A DNA stretch of 64,000 bases from Streptomyces sp. NBC_01451 (GCF_036227485.1 NZ_CP109479.1:6448001-6512000), one strand, 5' to 3'; counted from the first letter of the stretch, positions 25,938 to 35,216 are shown. Notes: generated from the sequence alone by a model not told the origin. Numbers and translations: made by a program.

Positions 25938-28034
25938 ATGGGCGGCGGTGCTCCAGGTCTGCTGGTGGCGGGCCGATATCGGCTGGTCGAAAGCATCGGA
26001 CAGGGGGGAATGGGGCGGGTGTGGCGGGCCACCGACGAAATGCTCGACCGGCCGGTGGCCATCAAGGAAATGCGGATCGACGGACTCGACGCGGAGGACA
26101 CCCGCACCCGGCGCGAACGCACCCTCCGCGAGGCCAAGGCGACGGCCCGGATCGACCACCCGAACGTCGTGCGCGTGTACGACGTCGTGGACGAGGGCGA
26201 GCGGCTGTGGATCGTCATGGAACTGGTCGTCGGCCGCTCCCTCGAACAACTCCTCGTCGAGGACGGCCCGTTGGGCCCGGGTGACACGGCCCGCCTCGGC
26301 CTCGGGCTGGTCTCCGCGCTGCGCCAGGTGCACGCGGGGGGCGTACTGCACCGCGACATCAAACCGGGCAACGTCCTCGTGGAACGACGCGACGGACGGG
26401 TCGTCCTCACCGACTTCGGAATCGCCGCCATCCAGGACGCGAAGGCCCTCACGATGGTCGGGATGCTCGTCGGCTCCCCCGACTACATGGCACCGGAGCG
26501 CGTGTCGGGCCGGCAGCAGGGACCGCCGTCCGACGTGTGGTCCCTCGGCGCGACACTCTGCGCGGCGCTGGGAGGCCGCTCCCCGTTCTCCCGCGAAGCG
26601 ACCCTGGCGACCCTGCACGCGGTCCTGTACGAGGACCCCGAACTCCCTCCCTCGGCAGGCCCGTTGCACGACGTCCTGGCCGCCCTCCTGGAGAAGGAAC
26701 CGTCGGCCAGGCCCGCACTGGAGGACGTGGAACAGGCACTGCGGCCGGTGGCGTTCCCGACGCCGGCCCCCGAACTGGAACAGGAACAGGAGGAGGCGGA
26801 AGGGGAGGGGGATGGGGATGGGAAGCTGGAGCCGGAGCCGGAGACGGCTCCCCCGATTCCCGTACAGCCGTACGAGGACGCACCGACGCCCGCGTACCTG
26901 GACGCGTCCCTCGTACGAGCCGCGCGACGGCCCCCCGAGCGGCCACCGGAGGAACTGGCAGCCCCCTCGGAACCGGAGCGGGAGGGGCAGGACCCCGAGT
27001 CCCAGACGCCGACGCCGACGCCGACTTCGACTCCGACGGACGCGGTGCCCGCCGCACGTACGACAGCCACCCCGGTCCTGGGAACCCAGTCCCCCGAGGC
27101 CTCCAACGCCTCCACGGAAGTGCCCTCCGAGATACGGTCCGAGGTCGGTTCGGCGGGCCCCGCCGGAACACGCAGGGCCGGGGTCTCACTGGTCCGGGCC
27201 CAGGTCAACGCGCAGGCGCAGGCGCACGCCCAGGCGGTGACGGAGAGGCGACCGGGTCCACGGCACGCGGCCGCTCTCCCGACGGCCACGAGGACAGCGG
27301 TACCAACGGGAACGCCGCCCGGTGAACTGCCGGGCCCCGGAGTCCCGTCCGGCCCCGAGCGAGGCCGTGACCGGAGCCGGGGTCGCCGCCGTACGGTCAT
27401 GGTGGCCGCGGGTGTGGTCACCGCGGGGGCACTGATCGGGATGATCCTGGCGGCGACGGCAGGATCCCCGGACGACAAGAACACGGCGACGCCCGGATCA
27501 TCGCGCCCGGCCTCGGCATCGTCCTCATCGGCGACCCCGGCCCCGCAGTCCGGCACGCCCACCCCCGACTCCCCCCAGCCCACGGTCGAGGGCACCTCCC
27601 GCCCGCGCAGTCTGCCGCCGGGCGCGCACGAGGAGGCGGGCGGATACGCGTGGGCGACACCCAAGGGCTGGCGCCGGGACGTGAAGACGGGTGCCGAGGT
27701 GCACTACACGTCCCCCGACGGCAGGCAGGAGATCCTCGCCAAGTCCTCCCTCGCACGCGGCGAGTTGCTGGGGACCTGGGAGGAGTCGGAGCGCAACGCC
27801 CGGCAGGGCCAGGACTACACGAAGATCAGCCTTGCGGAGACGACGTTCCAGGATCACCCGGCGGTCGTCTGGGAGTACACCTTCACCCTGGACGGCACCC
27901 ACTGGCACGCCAGACTGCTCGGCTTCGACGTGGAGGGGAAGTCGTACCAGATCAGCACCTGGTACCACCAGGAGATCGAGGAGCAGGCGGTGCGGACCTA
28001 CGAACGGGTCAGGGAGTCGTTCACGGTGCTGTGA
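25938..28034 (+). CDS. Receptor-type Ser/Thr protein kinase (PknB-like) with unique extracytoplasmic domain
   Basis: 698 residues from the ATG at 25938. The kinase domain spans about 12-275: Gly loop IGQGGMGRVW, VAIKEM Lys, HRDIKPGN catalytic loop, TDFGIA and YMAPER. A Pro/Glu-rich linker (about 280-480) follows, then a membrane helix at about 487-508, a Ser/Thr/Pro stalk and a C-terminal domain at 569-695. No PASTA repeats are present. The C-terminal domain is shared with the protein at 5935-6834 (about 65% identity). It presumably senses an outside signal and phosphorylates cytoplasmic targets. The ligand is unknown. Confidence 0.92.
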   Translation: MGGGAPGLLVAGRYRLVESIGQGGMGRVWRATDEMLDRPVAIKEMRIDGLDAEDTRTRRERTLREAKATARIDHPNVVRVYDVVDEGERLWIVMELVVGRSLEQLLVEDGPLGPGDTARLGLGLVSALRQVHAGGVLHRDIKPGNVLVERRDGRVVLTDFGIAAIQDAKALTMVGMLVGSPDYMAPERVSGRQQGPPSDVWSLGATLCAALGGRSPFSREATLATLHAVLYEDPELPPSAGPLHDVLAALLEKEPSARPALEDVEQALRPVAFPTPAPELEQEQEEAEGEGDGDGKLEPEPETAPPIPVQPYEDAPTPAYLDASLVRAARRPPERPPEELAAPSEPEREGQDPESQTPTPTPTSTPTDAVPAARTTATPVLGTQSPEASNASTEVPSEIRSEVGSAGPAGTRRAGVSLVRAQVNAQAQAHAQAVTERRPGPRHAAALPTATRTAVPTGTPPGELPGPGVPSGPERGRDRSRGRRRTVMVAAGVVTAGALIGMILAATAGSPDDKNTATPGSSRPASASSSSATPAPQSGTPTPDSPQPTVEGTSRPRSLPPGAHEEAGGYAWATPKGWRRDVKTGAEVHYTSPDGRQEILAKSSLARGELLGTWEESERNARQGQDYTKISLAETTFQDHPAVVWEYTFTLDGTHWHARLLGFDVEGKSYQISTWYHQEIEEQAVRTYERVRESFTVL

Positions 28035-28048
28035 ACGACTCCCTGACC
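28007..28048. terminator. Hairpin terminator overlapping the kinase stop codon
   Basis: 18-bp perfect arms (28007-28024 with 28031-28048). The left arm is coding sequence of the kinase and its TGA (28032-28034) sits in the right arm. It also faces the convergent permease stop at 28068. Confidence 0.65.
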
Positions 28049-28067
28049 ACGGGGACCACTTGGGTTG

Positions 28068-29537
28068 CTAACCGACCTTGACGACGTCGCCGTCATCGGC
28101 GACGTCCGAGGCCGGATCGCCGGAAGCGACGACGACGGTCCCGCGCCCGGTCCTCTGCCGGACGACGGCGATGGCGAGCACAACGGCCGCCACCAGCAGC
28201 GAAAGCAGCACGGTCTCGCGTCCGTCGTGCTCGGTGTCGGTGAGCATGTAGCCGAGGACGAAGACGATGAGAGCGGCGGTCGCCCAGGTCAGGTACGGGT
28301 ACAGCCACATCTTCACGACGAGCTTCTCCGGGGACTCGCGCTCGATGATCTTCCGCATGCGCAGCTGCGAGAAGCAGATGACCAGCCAGACGAACAGGGC
28401 GACGGCGCCGGAGGAGTTGACGAGGAAGAGGAAGACCGAGTCGGGGAACTTGTAGTTGAAGAAGACGGCGACGAAGCCGAAGACGACCGAGGCGACGATC
28501 GCCGCGAGCGGTACGCCACGGGACGTGGTCCGCGCGAAGGCCCTGGGCGCGTCACCGCGCTGCCCGAGCGAGAAGGCCATGCGGGAGGCCGTGTAGAGCC
28601 CGGAGTTGAGGCAGGACAGCACCGAGGTCAGCACGATGAAGTTCATGATCTGACCGGCGTGCGCGATACCCAGGGAGTCGAGGGCGGCGACGTACGAGCC
28701 CTTCTCCTTGATCGAGGGGTCGTTCCACGGCAGCAGCGTGACGACGACGAAGATCGACCCGAGATAGAAGACGGCGACACGCCAGATGATGCTGTTGGTG
28801 GACTTGGTGACGGCCCGCTGCGGGTCCTCGGACTCACCGGCGGCCAGCGTGGCGATCTCGCTGCCCATGAAGGAGAAGACGACGAGCAGTACACCGGTGA
28901 GGATGGCGCCGGGCCCGTTGGGCAGGAACCCGCCGGAGTCGGTGAGGTTGGAGAGCCCGGCCTTGTCACTGTCGACGCCGGGAAGCACGCCGAACACGGC
29001 AAGCCCACCAATGATGACGAAGGCGCTGATGGCGACGACCTTGATACCGGCGAACCAGAACTCGAACTCGCCGTAGGAGCCGACGGAGACGAGGTTGGTG
29101 GCGGTCAGCACGACCATCACGATGAGCGCCCAGGCCCACTGCGGTACGGCGGGGACCCACCCTTCGAGAATGGTGGCGCCGGCGGTCGCCTCCACGGCGA
29201 GCACCACGACCCAGAAGAACCAGTACAGCCAGCCGATGGAGAACCCGGCCCAGCGCCCGAGCGCCCGGTCGGCGTGCGCGGAGAACGAGCCGGAGGTCGG
29301 GTTGGCGGCGGACATCTCGCCGAGCATCCGCATCACCAGCACGACGAGCGTGCCGACGAGCGCGTACGAGAGAAGGATGCCCGGCCCGGCGGTCTGGATC
29401 CCGGAGCTGGACCCGACGAAGAGTCCGGCCCCGATGACACCGCCGATGGCGATCATCGAGAGATGCCGGTTCTTGAGCCCGGCCTGGAGACCGGAGTGCG
29501 GGGGAGCGGGCGGGGAGGAGCTCGGCTGCGAGGCCAT
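28068..29537 (-). CDS. APC-superfamily amino-acid permease (AAT/GabP-like)
   Basis: 489 residues, twelve predicted helices. The N-terminal signature GLKNRHLSMIAIGGVIGAGLFVGSS (in part) and EMSAANPTSGSFSAHADRALG are typical of the AAT family, which includes GABA, Phe and Lys permeases and imports amino acids with protons. The substrate cannot be assigned. It is a single gene, divergent from rpiB, with 211 bp between starts. Confidence 0.88.
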   Translation of the reverse strand: MASQPSSSPPAPPHSGLQAGLKNRHLSMIAIGGVIGAGLFVGSSSGIQTAGPGILLSYALVGTLVVLVMRMLGEMSAANPTSGSFSAHADRALGRWAGFSIGWLYWFFWVVVLAVEATAGATILEGWVPAVPQWAWALIVMVVLTATNLVSVGSYGEFEFWFAGIKVVAISAFVIIGGLAVFGVLPGVDSDKAGLSNLTDSGGFLPNGPGAILTGVLLVVFSFMGSEIATLAAGESEDPQRAVTKSTNSIIWRVAVFYLGSIFVVVTLLPWNDPSIKEKGSYVAALDSLGIAHAGQIMNFIVLTSVLSCLNSGLYTASRMAFSLGQRGDAPRAFARTTSRGVPLAAIVASVVFGFVAVFFNYKFPDSVFLFLVNSSGAVALFVWLVICFSQLRMRKIIERESPEKLVVKMWLYPYLTWATAALIVFVLGYMLTDTEHDGRETVLLSLLVAAVVLAIAVVRQRTGRGTVVVASGDPASDVADDGDVVKVG

Positions 29538-29748
29538 GGGGGAATTCCTTTGCGCCGGGTGAACGGGTGTGCGCGCCGGTGGGGACGGCGTAAACAGTCG
29601 GTCCAGTGAATCGGAGGCAAAGGGATTCTTGAACCTTTGAATCCAGATTGTTACTTGAGGTTTTCTTGAGGTTTCGCGGTGTTGCCACTGCTTTTCGCGA
29701 TCAGCCCCCGACTCTGCTTCCCTGAAACAGCCGTGTCACACTCATCCC

Positions 29749-30234
29749 ATGCGCGTGTATCTCGGCTCCGACCATGCGGGCTTCGAACTCAAGAACCACC
29801 TCGTCGAGTGGCTCAGGGAGGCCGGCCACGACCCCGTGGACTGCGGCCCCCACATCTACGACGCCCTCGACGACTACCCGCCCTTCTGCCTCCGCGCCGC
29901 GGAGCGCACGGCGGCCGACCCGGACGCCCTCGGCATCGTCATCGGCGGCTCCGGCAACGGCGAGCAGATCGCGGCGAACAAGGTGAAGGGTGTGCGCGCG
30001 GCGCTGGCCTGGAGCGAGGAGACCGCGTCGCTGGGCCGCCAGCACAACAACGCCAACGTGGTGGCGGTGGGCGCCCGCATGCACACGCAGGACGAGGCGA
30101 CGAAGTTCGTGGAGACCTTCCTGGCGACCCCGTTCTCGGAGGACCCCCGCCACATCCGCCGCATCGACATGCTGACGGCGTACGAGACGACGGGCGACCT
30201 TCCGGAGATCCCGGCGCACCACCCGCAGGGGTAA
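29749..30234 (+). CDS. rpiB: Ribose-5-phosphate isomerase B
   Basis: 161 residues starting MRVYLGSDHAGFELK, the hallmark of RpiB. The anion-hole loop GGSGNGEQIAANKVKG and the HNNANVVAVGAR stretch are present. It interconverts ribose-5-phosphate and ribulose-5-phosphate in the pentose phosphate pathway. As in other actinobacteria, it carries Ser/Gly in the GGSGNG loop in place of the catalytic Cys of E. coli RpiB. It lies upstream of the Nei gene. Confidence 0.95.
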   Translation: MRVYLGSDHAGFELKNHLVEWLREAGHDPVDCGPHIYDALDDYPPFCLRAAERTAADPDALGIVIGGSGNGEQIAANKVKGVRAALAWSEETASLGRQHNNANVVAVGARMHTQDEATKFVETFLATPFSEDPRHIRRIDMLTAYETTGDLPEIPAHHPQG

Positions 30235-30329
30235 CGGCGGCGGGTGTGTCGGATGGCCGGATGATCCGAGGCTGCGAGGCCGGGACGCCCGTCCCGGCCG
30301 GAATCTCCATCACCGCCGGCCCGCTTCCC

Positions 30330-30358
30330 GGCCCGTCCGGCGTTTGAGGGCGAGGCCC
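30330..30358. repeat. Dispersed intergenic repeat, second copy
   Basis: GCCCGTCCGGCGTTTGAG followed by a GCGAGGCC tail, differing by one base from 19538-19566. Located between rpiB and the Nei gene. Confidence 0.65.
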
Positions 30359-30429
30359 GCCTCTCGACCGACCCGGACGGGCAGGCGGGTGGGCGGCGGG
30401 TGGGCAGAAACACGAAAGGACGCCGCACC

Positions 30430-31239
30430 GTGCCGGAAGGGCACACGATCCATCGTCTCGCCCAGGACTACGCCGCCCGCTTCGTCGGCGAACCCGCTCA
30501 TGTGACCAGCCCCCAGGGCAAGTTCAGCGACTCGGCCGCCCTGATCGACCGCGCGCCCCTCAACGCCGCCGACGCCCACGGCAAGCACCTCTTCCTCCGC
30601 TTCCGTGAAGCCGACTGGGTCCACATCCACCTCGGCCTCTTCGGCAAGGTCAACTTCGGCGACGCCCCCGCCCCGCCCCCCACGGACACGGTCCGCCTCC
30701 GACTCGCCAACAGCACCTCGTACGTGGATCTCCGGGGCCCCACCACCTGCGCCCTCATCACGGACACCGAGAAGCAGGCGATACACGACCGCCTGGGCCC
30801 CGACCCCCTCCGCCCGGACGCCGACCACCGGGCCGCCTACGCCCGCATCAGCCGCAGTCGTACGACCGTCGCCGCCCTCCTCATGGACCAGAAGGTCATC
30901 GCGGGCGTGGGCAACGTCTACCGCGCCGAGGTCCTCTTCCGGCACGGCATCGACCCGTACCGCCCCGGCAGGGACATCACACCCGCCGAGTGGGACGCGC
31001 TCTGGAGCGACCTGGTCGCCCTCATGCGTGAGGGTGTGCGCAACAACCGCATCGACACCGTCCGCCCGGAACACACCCCGGAGGCGATGGGCCGCCCGCC
31101 GCGCGTCGACGACCACGGCGGCGAGGTCTACGTCTACCGCAGGGCTGACCTGCCCTGCCACCTCTGTGGCGGCGAGATCCGCACCGCCGACCTCGCCGCC
31201 CGCAACCTCTTCTGGTGCCCCACCTGCCAACACGGGTGA
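30430..31239 (+). CDS. Fpg/Nei-family DNA glycosylase/AP lyase (Nei2-like)
   Basis: 269 residues from the GTG at 30430, chosen because it exposes the invariant Pro2-Glu3 (PEGHTIHR) and has AAAGGAC upstream; the frame extends further but that would bury the nucleophile. Pro2 attacks damaged bases and Glu3 assists. Lys in DAHGKHLFLRF, the H2TH helices and the C-terminal zinc finger (CHLCGG...CPTC) complete the fold. Start MPEGHTIHR fits the actinobacterial Nei2 type that excises oxidised pyrimidines. Confidence 0.93.
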   Translation: MPEGHTIHRLAQDYAARFVGEPAHVTSPQGKFSDSAALIDRAPLNAADAHGKHLFLRFREADWVHIHLGLFGKVNFGDAPAPPPTDTVRLRLANSTSYVDLRGPTTCALITDTEKQAIHDRLGPDPLRPDADHRAAYARISRSRTTVAALLMDQKVIAGVGNVYRAEVLFRHGIDPYRPGRDITPAEWDALWSDLVALMREGVRNNRIDTVRPEHTPEAMGRPPRVDDHGGEVYVYRRADLPCHLCGGEIRTADLAARNLFWCPTCQHG

Positions 31240-31243
31240 AGGA

Positions 31244-31267
31244 CCGGGCCCCGGCACCGGGGCCCGG
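31244..31267. terminator. Hairpin terminator between convergent genes
   Basis: 11-bp perfect stem (31244-31254 with 31257-31267) with a two-base centre, between the Nei stop and the stop of the acetyltransferase on the other strand. Confidence 0.65.
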
Positions 31268-31270
31268 GGC

Positions 31271-32521
31271 TCAGAACCCGTGGGGCAGCCAGGGCTCCAC
31301 GACCGACCCGAACGCCACCGAGGCCTCGGCCAGCGCCCCCTGTCTGACCTCCCGCACCCGCCCGGCGGCAGCCAGCCCGGCCAACGGCACACCGCCCAGA
31401 TAGGAGGCCCCCAACTCCCGTACGGACAAAGCGAGATCGGCCGCATCCTCCGTGCGCCGGCACACGGCCCCCTTGGTGTCGCCCGTCAGCCGCCACCGCC
31501 CGGAGTTCCACGGACAGAACGCGTCCTCGACGTCGAACACGACGTCCACCGGCGCCTGATACGTCCGCGCCTCCAGCGCGGCCCCCACGTCCACCAGGCG
31601 TACGTACAGCGCGTCACGCCTGCGCAGCCCGCACCGGCGGATGTCCGACACCATGTGATGCCACGGCTCCTCGACGGGCCGCCCGCGACCGACGATCTTC
31701 GACGTCAGGTCGATGTCGAACAGGAACCGCCACAACGCGCCCTGCGAATCGGGATCGAGCGCCTCCACGTCCTCGACGACAACCGAGCTGTTGGCCCCGG
31801 TGACGTCCCAGTCGGGCTTGACCCGGAACCGGGCGAACCCCACGACATCCCCGTCCCGCTCGGCGACAACGCACTGCAACGGCGACGCCCCGCCCCGCTC
31901 GCCCTCGGGATCGAGCACCATGACCGGCGCCCAGCCGGGCATCCGCGCCAGCATCCCGGGCCGCTCGGGCACCCGCCGCGCGTACACCGCCTCGCAGACG
32001 TCGAGAGCTTCGGCCGGTACGGCGTACCGCAGCCGTACGTCATCGGCGCCGGCCGGCAGCTCCAGCCGTACCCGCGTCGTGTCGATCTCGAAGGCCAGGG
32101 AGTGGGTGGCGAGCCCGTACCCGAACCGTCCGTAGATGGCGGGCTCGGACGCCGTGAGCACGGCCAGCGGCTCGCCCCAGCTCCGTACGTCGTCCAGCTG
32201 CCGGCGCATCATCGACGTGAGCACCCCGCGCCTGCGGTGGGTGCCCGCGACGCCGACCATCGTGACGCCCGCCGCCTGTACGGAGGCGCCACCCGGTACC
32301 GTTACCCGGAAGGTGAAGGCACCCGCACTGCCCACACACGCGTCACCGTCCCAGGCGCCCACGAAACGGTCGTACTCGGTGAGTGATTTCCACAACTCCC
32401 GCTCCTCGGCGGACTCCGGCATTCCGCCGAAGGCGCGGAGCAGGTTGTCGTACCACTGATCCCAGTCGTCGGGCCGAAGTGCCCGCACGTCGGTCGCGGC
32501 GGAGGTCCTGGAGGTCGTCAT
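31271..32521 (-). CDS. GNAT acetyltransferase of the Eis family
   Basis: 416 residues. The first GNAT domain carries the acetyl-CoA loop GVAGTHRRRGVLTSMM and the tail of SEPAIYGRFGYGLA; a second degenerate GNAT domain and a C-terminal SCP-like domain follow, which is the Eis layout. The last residue is Phe (LPHGF), and in Eis the terminal Phe carboxylate serves as the catalytic base. Eis acetylates many amines, including aminoglycosides. The substrate here is unknown. It is divergent from the PP2C gene. Confidence 0.88.
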   Translation of the reverse strand: MTTSRTSAATDVRALRPDDWDQWYDNLLRAFGGMPESAEERELWKSLTEYDRFVGAWDGDACVGSAGAFTFRVTVPGGASVQAAGVTMVGVAGTHRRRGVLTSMMRRQLDDVRSWGEPLAVLTASEPAIYGRFGYGLATHSLAFEIDTTRVRLELPAGADDVRLRYAVPAEALDVCEAVYARRVPERPGMLARMPGWAPVMVLDPEGERGGASPLQCVVAERDGDVVGFARFRVKPDWDVTGANSSVVVEDVEALDPDSQGALWRFLFDIDLTSKIVGRGRPVEEPWHHMVSDIRRCGLRRRDALYVRLVDVGAALEARTYQAPVDVVFDVEDAFCPWNSGRWRLTGDTKGAVCRRTEDAADLALSVRELGASYLGGVPLAGLAAAGRVREVRQGALAEASVAFGSVVEPWLPHGF

Positions 32522-32683
32522 AGACCATGACTACCAGGGCAATGCGGGACGAGCGAGGGAATTTCTCCCTCGGGGCCTCGGACCGGCCCTCGGTGGGTTT
32601 CACTGTGAAGTTGAAGCTCGGACGGGGGACAAGTGGGACCTCCCGTGCCAAGCAGCTGGTCCGATGGATAGGGTCCCGAACTA

Positions 32684-33862
32684 ATGGCAGCAGGACGAGA
32701 GCGGCGCGCGGAGGCCGAGACGTTCACGGCCCGGTTGAAGAAGCAGGCTCACCGGGTCCGCACCGGCCTGCGCAGATCCGCCGTGGACTACTTCCGGGGC
32801 GACGGTTCGGACTGGATCGCGCTCGCGGGTCTGTTCATCACCATCCCGGTCATCGCGGCCATGACCCTCGCCAACTCGGTGTGGTGTTCGCCCGCCCTGC
32901 TGGTCCTTCCGATCGTCGCCGGCGGCCTCCTGCTGCGCCCGGCCAGCCTGCTGGGCCTGTACGCGGCGGCGGCGACGGCACTGATCGTGGAGTCCGTGAA
33001 GCTGGGCCCGTACACGGAGGGCCCCTCCCGGGTCACCCCCGGTGTGGTCCTCGTCGTGGCGGCCTGCGGATTCTTCGGCCTCCTCATCGCGCAGTTCCGC
33101 AGCCGCGTAGGCGTCCCCTGGCGACGCGGCGGCACGATGCTGTTCGACCTGCGTGAACGCATCCGGGTCCAGAGCAAGCTGCCGCAGCTGCCCCAGGGCT
33201 GGCACCGGGAGATGGCGCTGCGCCCGGCGGGCGGCCAGTCGTTCTCGGGCGACTTCGTGGTGGCGGCCCGCACGAACGGGGGCCGCACGATGGAGGTCGT
33301 CCTGACGGACGTCTCGGGCAAGGGCATGGACGCGGGCTCCCGCGCCCTGCTCCTCTCGGGTGCCTTCGGAGGCCTCCTCGGCTCCCTGCCGCCGCACGCC
33401 TTCCTCCCGGCGGCGAACGGCTATCTCCTCCGCCAGGACTGGGACGAGGGCTTCGCGACCTCGATCCACCTCGTCCTGGACCTCGACTCCGGCGACTACG
33501 AACTCTTCTCGGCCGGCCACCCACCGGGCCTGCAACTCAGCGCGGGCACCGGCCGCTGGGAGGAAAAGGCCGCGGAGGGACCGCTGTTGGGCGTGTACGA
33601 CGGTGCCCAGTTCGACCCCGTGAAGGGATCGCTGCGTCCGGGGGACGTCCTGATGCTGTTCACGGACGGCCTGGTCGAGACGTCCGAGCGGGACATCGTC
33701 GAGGGCATCGACCGCCTGACGGGCGAGGCCGACCGCTACGTCGCCGGCGGCTTCCACGGCGCTGCCTGGCACCTCATCGAGGCGGTCGCCAAGGACGTCA
33801 ACGACGACAGAGCCCTCCTCCTGGTCTGCCGAGAGGGCCCCACGGCCCAGGCGACGATCTGA
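32684..33862 (+). CDS. Membrane-bound PP2C/SpoIIE-type Ser phosphatase
   Basis: 392 residues. The N-terminal ~45 residues are basic and cytoplasmic, then about four membrane helices to residue ~145, then a SpoIIE-type phosphatase domain with GDFVVAAR, VLTDVSGKGMDAG, FSAGHPPGL and LFTDGLVE as metal-binding motifs. Such proteins dephosphorylate anti-anti-sigma factors in partner-switching pathways. No STAS or anti-sigma kinase gene is adjacent, so the partner is not known. Confidence 0.88.
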   Translation: MAAGRERRAEAETFTARLKKQAHRVRTGLRRSAVDYFRGDGSDWIALAGLFITIPVIAAMTLANSVWCSPALLVLPIVAGGLLLRPASLLGLYAAAATALIVESVKLGPYTEGPSRVTPGVVLVVAACGFFGLLIAQFRSRVGVPWRRGGTMLFDLRERIRVQSKLPQLPQGWHREMALRPAGGQSFSGDFVVAARTNGGRTMEVVLTDVSGKGMDAGSRALLLSGAFGGLLGSLPPHAFLPAANGYLLRQDWDEGFATSIHLVLDLDSGDYELFSAGHPPGLQLSAGTGRWEEKAAEGPLLGVYDGAQFDPVKGSLRPGDVLMLFTDGLVETSERDIVEGIDRLTGEADRYVAGGFHGAAWHLIEAVAKDVNDDRALLLVCREGPTAQATI

Positions 33863-33924
33863 CCCGCACCGCGCCCCGCCCATGTCCCTCGCGGACGAGC
33901 CCCGTTGCCCCCCACACTGACCGA

Positions 33925-34443
33925 ATGACCCCAAACCCACAGAACCCGCAGAACCCACAGAACGCATCGAGCGCACAGAACCCACAGGACCCCCAAGCGC
34001 TCCCAACACCCCTCACCCTGGCGGAAGTAGAGGCCGCGGCCCGGGCCGCACACGCCACGCAGACGGACAAGGCGGGCCGCCCCTACGCGGAGCACCTCCA
34101 GGCCGTCGCAGAGGGCGTACGCGCGCGTGGGGGCGACGACGAGCAGATCGCCGCGGCCTGGCTGCACGACGCCGTGGAGGACGACGCGCTGCCCGAACCC
34201 TGGCTGGAGGAAGCCGCGTTGTCCCGCCGTACGAAGGACATCGTGCTGGCCGTCACCAAGCGCGCGGGCGAGGCCCCCGAGGCGTACGCCCGGCGCATCC
34301 TCGGAACCCCCGGCGCGCTCCTGGTCAAGGAGGCGGACCTGGCGCACAACGCGGACCCGGCCCGCCTGGCGGCACTGGACACCCCGACCCGCACCCGCCT
34401 GATCGCGAAGTACGCCAGAATGCGCGCACTGTTGGGCCTTTAG
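33925..34443 (+). CDS. HD-domain phosphohydrolase, SpoT/MESH1-like
   Basis: 172 residues. After a low-complexity Pro-Gln-Asn N-terminus (about 1-30, repeated PQN), the HD core shows YAEHLQAV, WLHDAVEDD and VKEADLAHN, the pattern of the RelA/SpoT hydrolase domain and the stand-alone ppGpp hydrolase MESH1. It may degrade ppGpp or a related nucleotide; this is inference from the motif set. The start is uncertain because of the repetitive beginning. Confidence 0.75.
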   Translation: MTPNPQNPQNPQNASSAQNPQDPQALPTPLTLAEVEAAARAAHATQTDKAGRPYAEHLQAVAEGVRARGGDDEQIAAAWLHDAVEDDALPEPWLEEAALSRRTKDIVLAVTKRAGEAPEAYARRILGTPGALLVKEADLAHNADPARLAALDTPTRTRLIAKYARMRALLGL

Positions 34444-34639
34444 AGTCGTAAATGTCGCACTAATTGCACACAAAGAACATATTTCCGTGCCCTTGGTTTG
34501 TCTGTGCGGACAAATCGGTCCCGTGGGGCCGATGATGCGTCACCGGCCGCATACGGTGGCCCCGTTGGTGGCACGATGGATCTGGCGGGGGTGCGAGGGA
34601 ACGCATCCCTGGGCCGGTAGAGCGGACCGACCATAGGGT

Positions 34640-34843
34640 GTGATCAGTGTGGCCATTTCGTTGTCAGTGGTGCTGATGTTGGGAATCATCCTGGTGGTGC
34701 TGATTCGCGGAGGCACGATCAAGGCGGGCCCTGCGGTCGTCGCCATCCTCTTCGGCTTCTTCCTCGCCTCGACCGGCATGGCGGACGACATCCAACGCTT
34801 CCTGAACTCGATAGCCGACACGATCAACGAGATCCAGTTCTGA
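34640..34843 (+). CDS. Small two-helix membrane protein
   Basis: 67 residues from the GTG at 34640, or 64 from the GTG at 34649, which has AGGG about ten bases upstream. There are two hydrophobic helices (ISLSVVLMLGIILVVLI and AGPAVVAILFGFFLASTG) and a short polar tail. It has good codon bias and a hairpin after it. Conserved-looking but without a recognised family. Confidence 0.65.
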   Translation: MISVAISLSVVLMLGIILVVLIRGGTIKAGPAVVAILFGFFLASTGMADDIQRFLNSIADTINEIQF

Positions 34844-34889
34844 CCCCGGTGGCAGACCGCGCGGTCCGGCCGCCGTGGGAAAACGCGAC

Positions 34890-34915
34890 CGGCCCGGTTC
34901 CGAGGAACCGGGCCG
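34890..34915. terminator. Hairpin terminator
   Basis: 12-bp perfect stem (34890-34901 with 34904-34915), between the small membrane protein gene and the convergent tRNA-Gly. Confidence 0.65.
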
Positions 34916-34927
34916 ACGGCTGGAGAG

Positions 34928-34998
34928 AGCGGGCGACGGGAATCGAACCCGCGTAGCTAGTTTGGAAGACTAGGGCTCTACCATTGAGCTACGCCCGC
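34928..34998 (-). tRNA. tRNA-Gly (anticodon TCC)
   Basis: 71-nt cloverleaf on the minus strand: 7-bp acceptor GCGGGCG/CGCCCGC, D arm TAGCTCAATGGTAGA, anticodon loop CTTCCAA and T arm GGGTTCGATTCCC. CCA is not encoded. Discriminator base is T. Confidence 0.95.
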
Positions 34999-35139
34999 AC
35001 GCGTGCGCCGCAGGTCAACATGACCGCGGCACAGAAACCATCGTAGCGGTTCGGGACCCCTCGACGCACACCCGGTTTCCGCTACTGAAATGCGGCAACG
35101 CCGTCGCCTGTGGGCATGTACCCTACGTGTCGCACCAGA

Positions 35140-35216
35140 CGGGGTGTGGCGCAGCTTGGTAGCGCGTCCGCTTTGGGAGCGGAAGGCCGTGGGTTCAAAT
35201 CCCGCCACCCCGACCA
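35140..35216 (+). tRNA. tRNA-Pro (anticodon TGG)
   Basis: 77 nt including an encoded CCA at 35214-35216. Acceptor CGGGGTG/CACCCCG, D arm GGCGCAGCTTGGTAGCGC, anticodon loop TTTGGGA and T arm GGGTTCAAATCCC. It lies directly upstream of tig. Confidence 0.95.

Noticed and set aside
28065..29609. Long Asp/Gly/Glu-rich frame antisense to the amino-acid permease
   Set aside because: It mirrors a membrane protein gene; no motif or ribosome site.
34497..34514. TTTGTC-N6-GACAAA inverted repeat before the small membrane protein gene
   Set aside because: Only 6-bp arms and no known regulator match; insufficient to call an operator.
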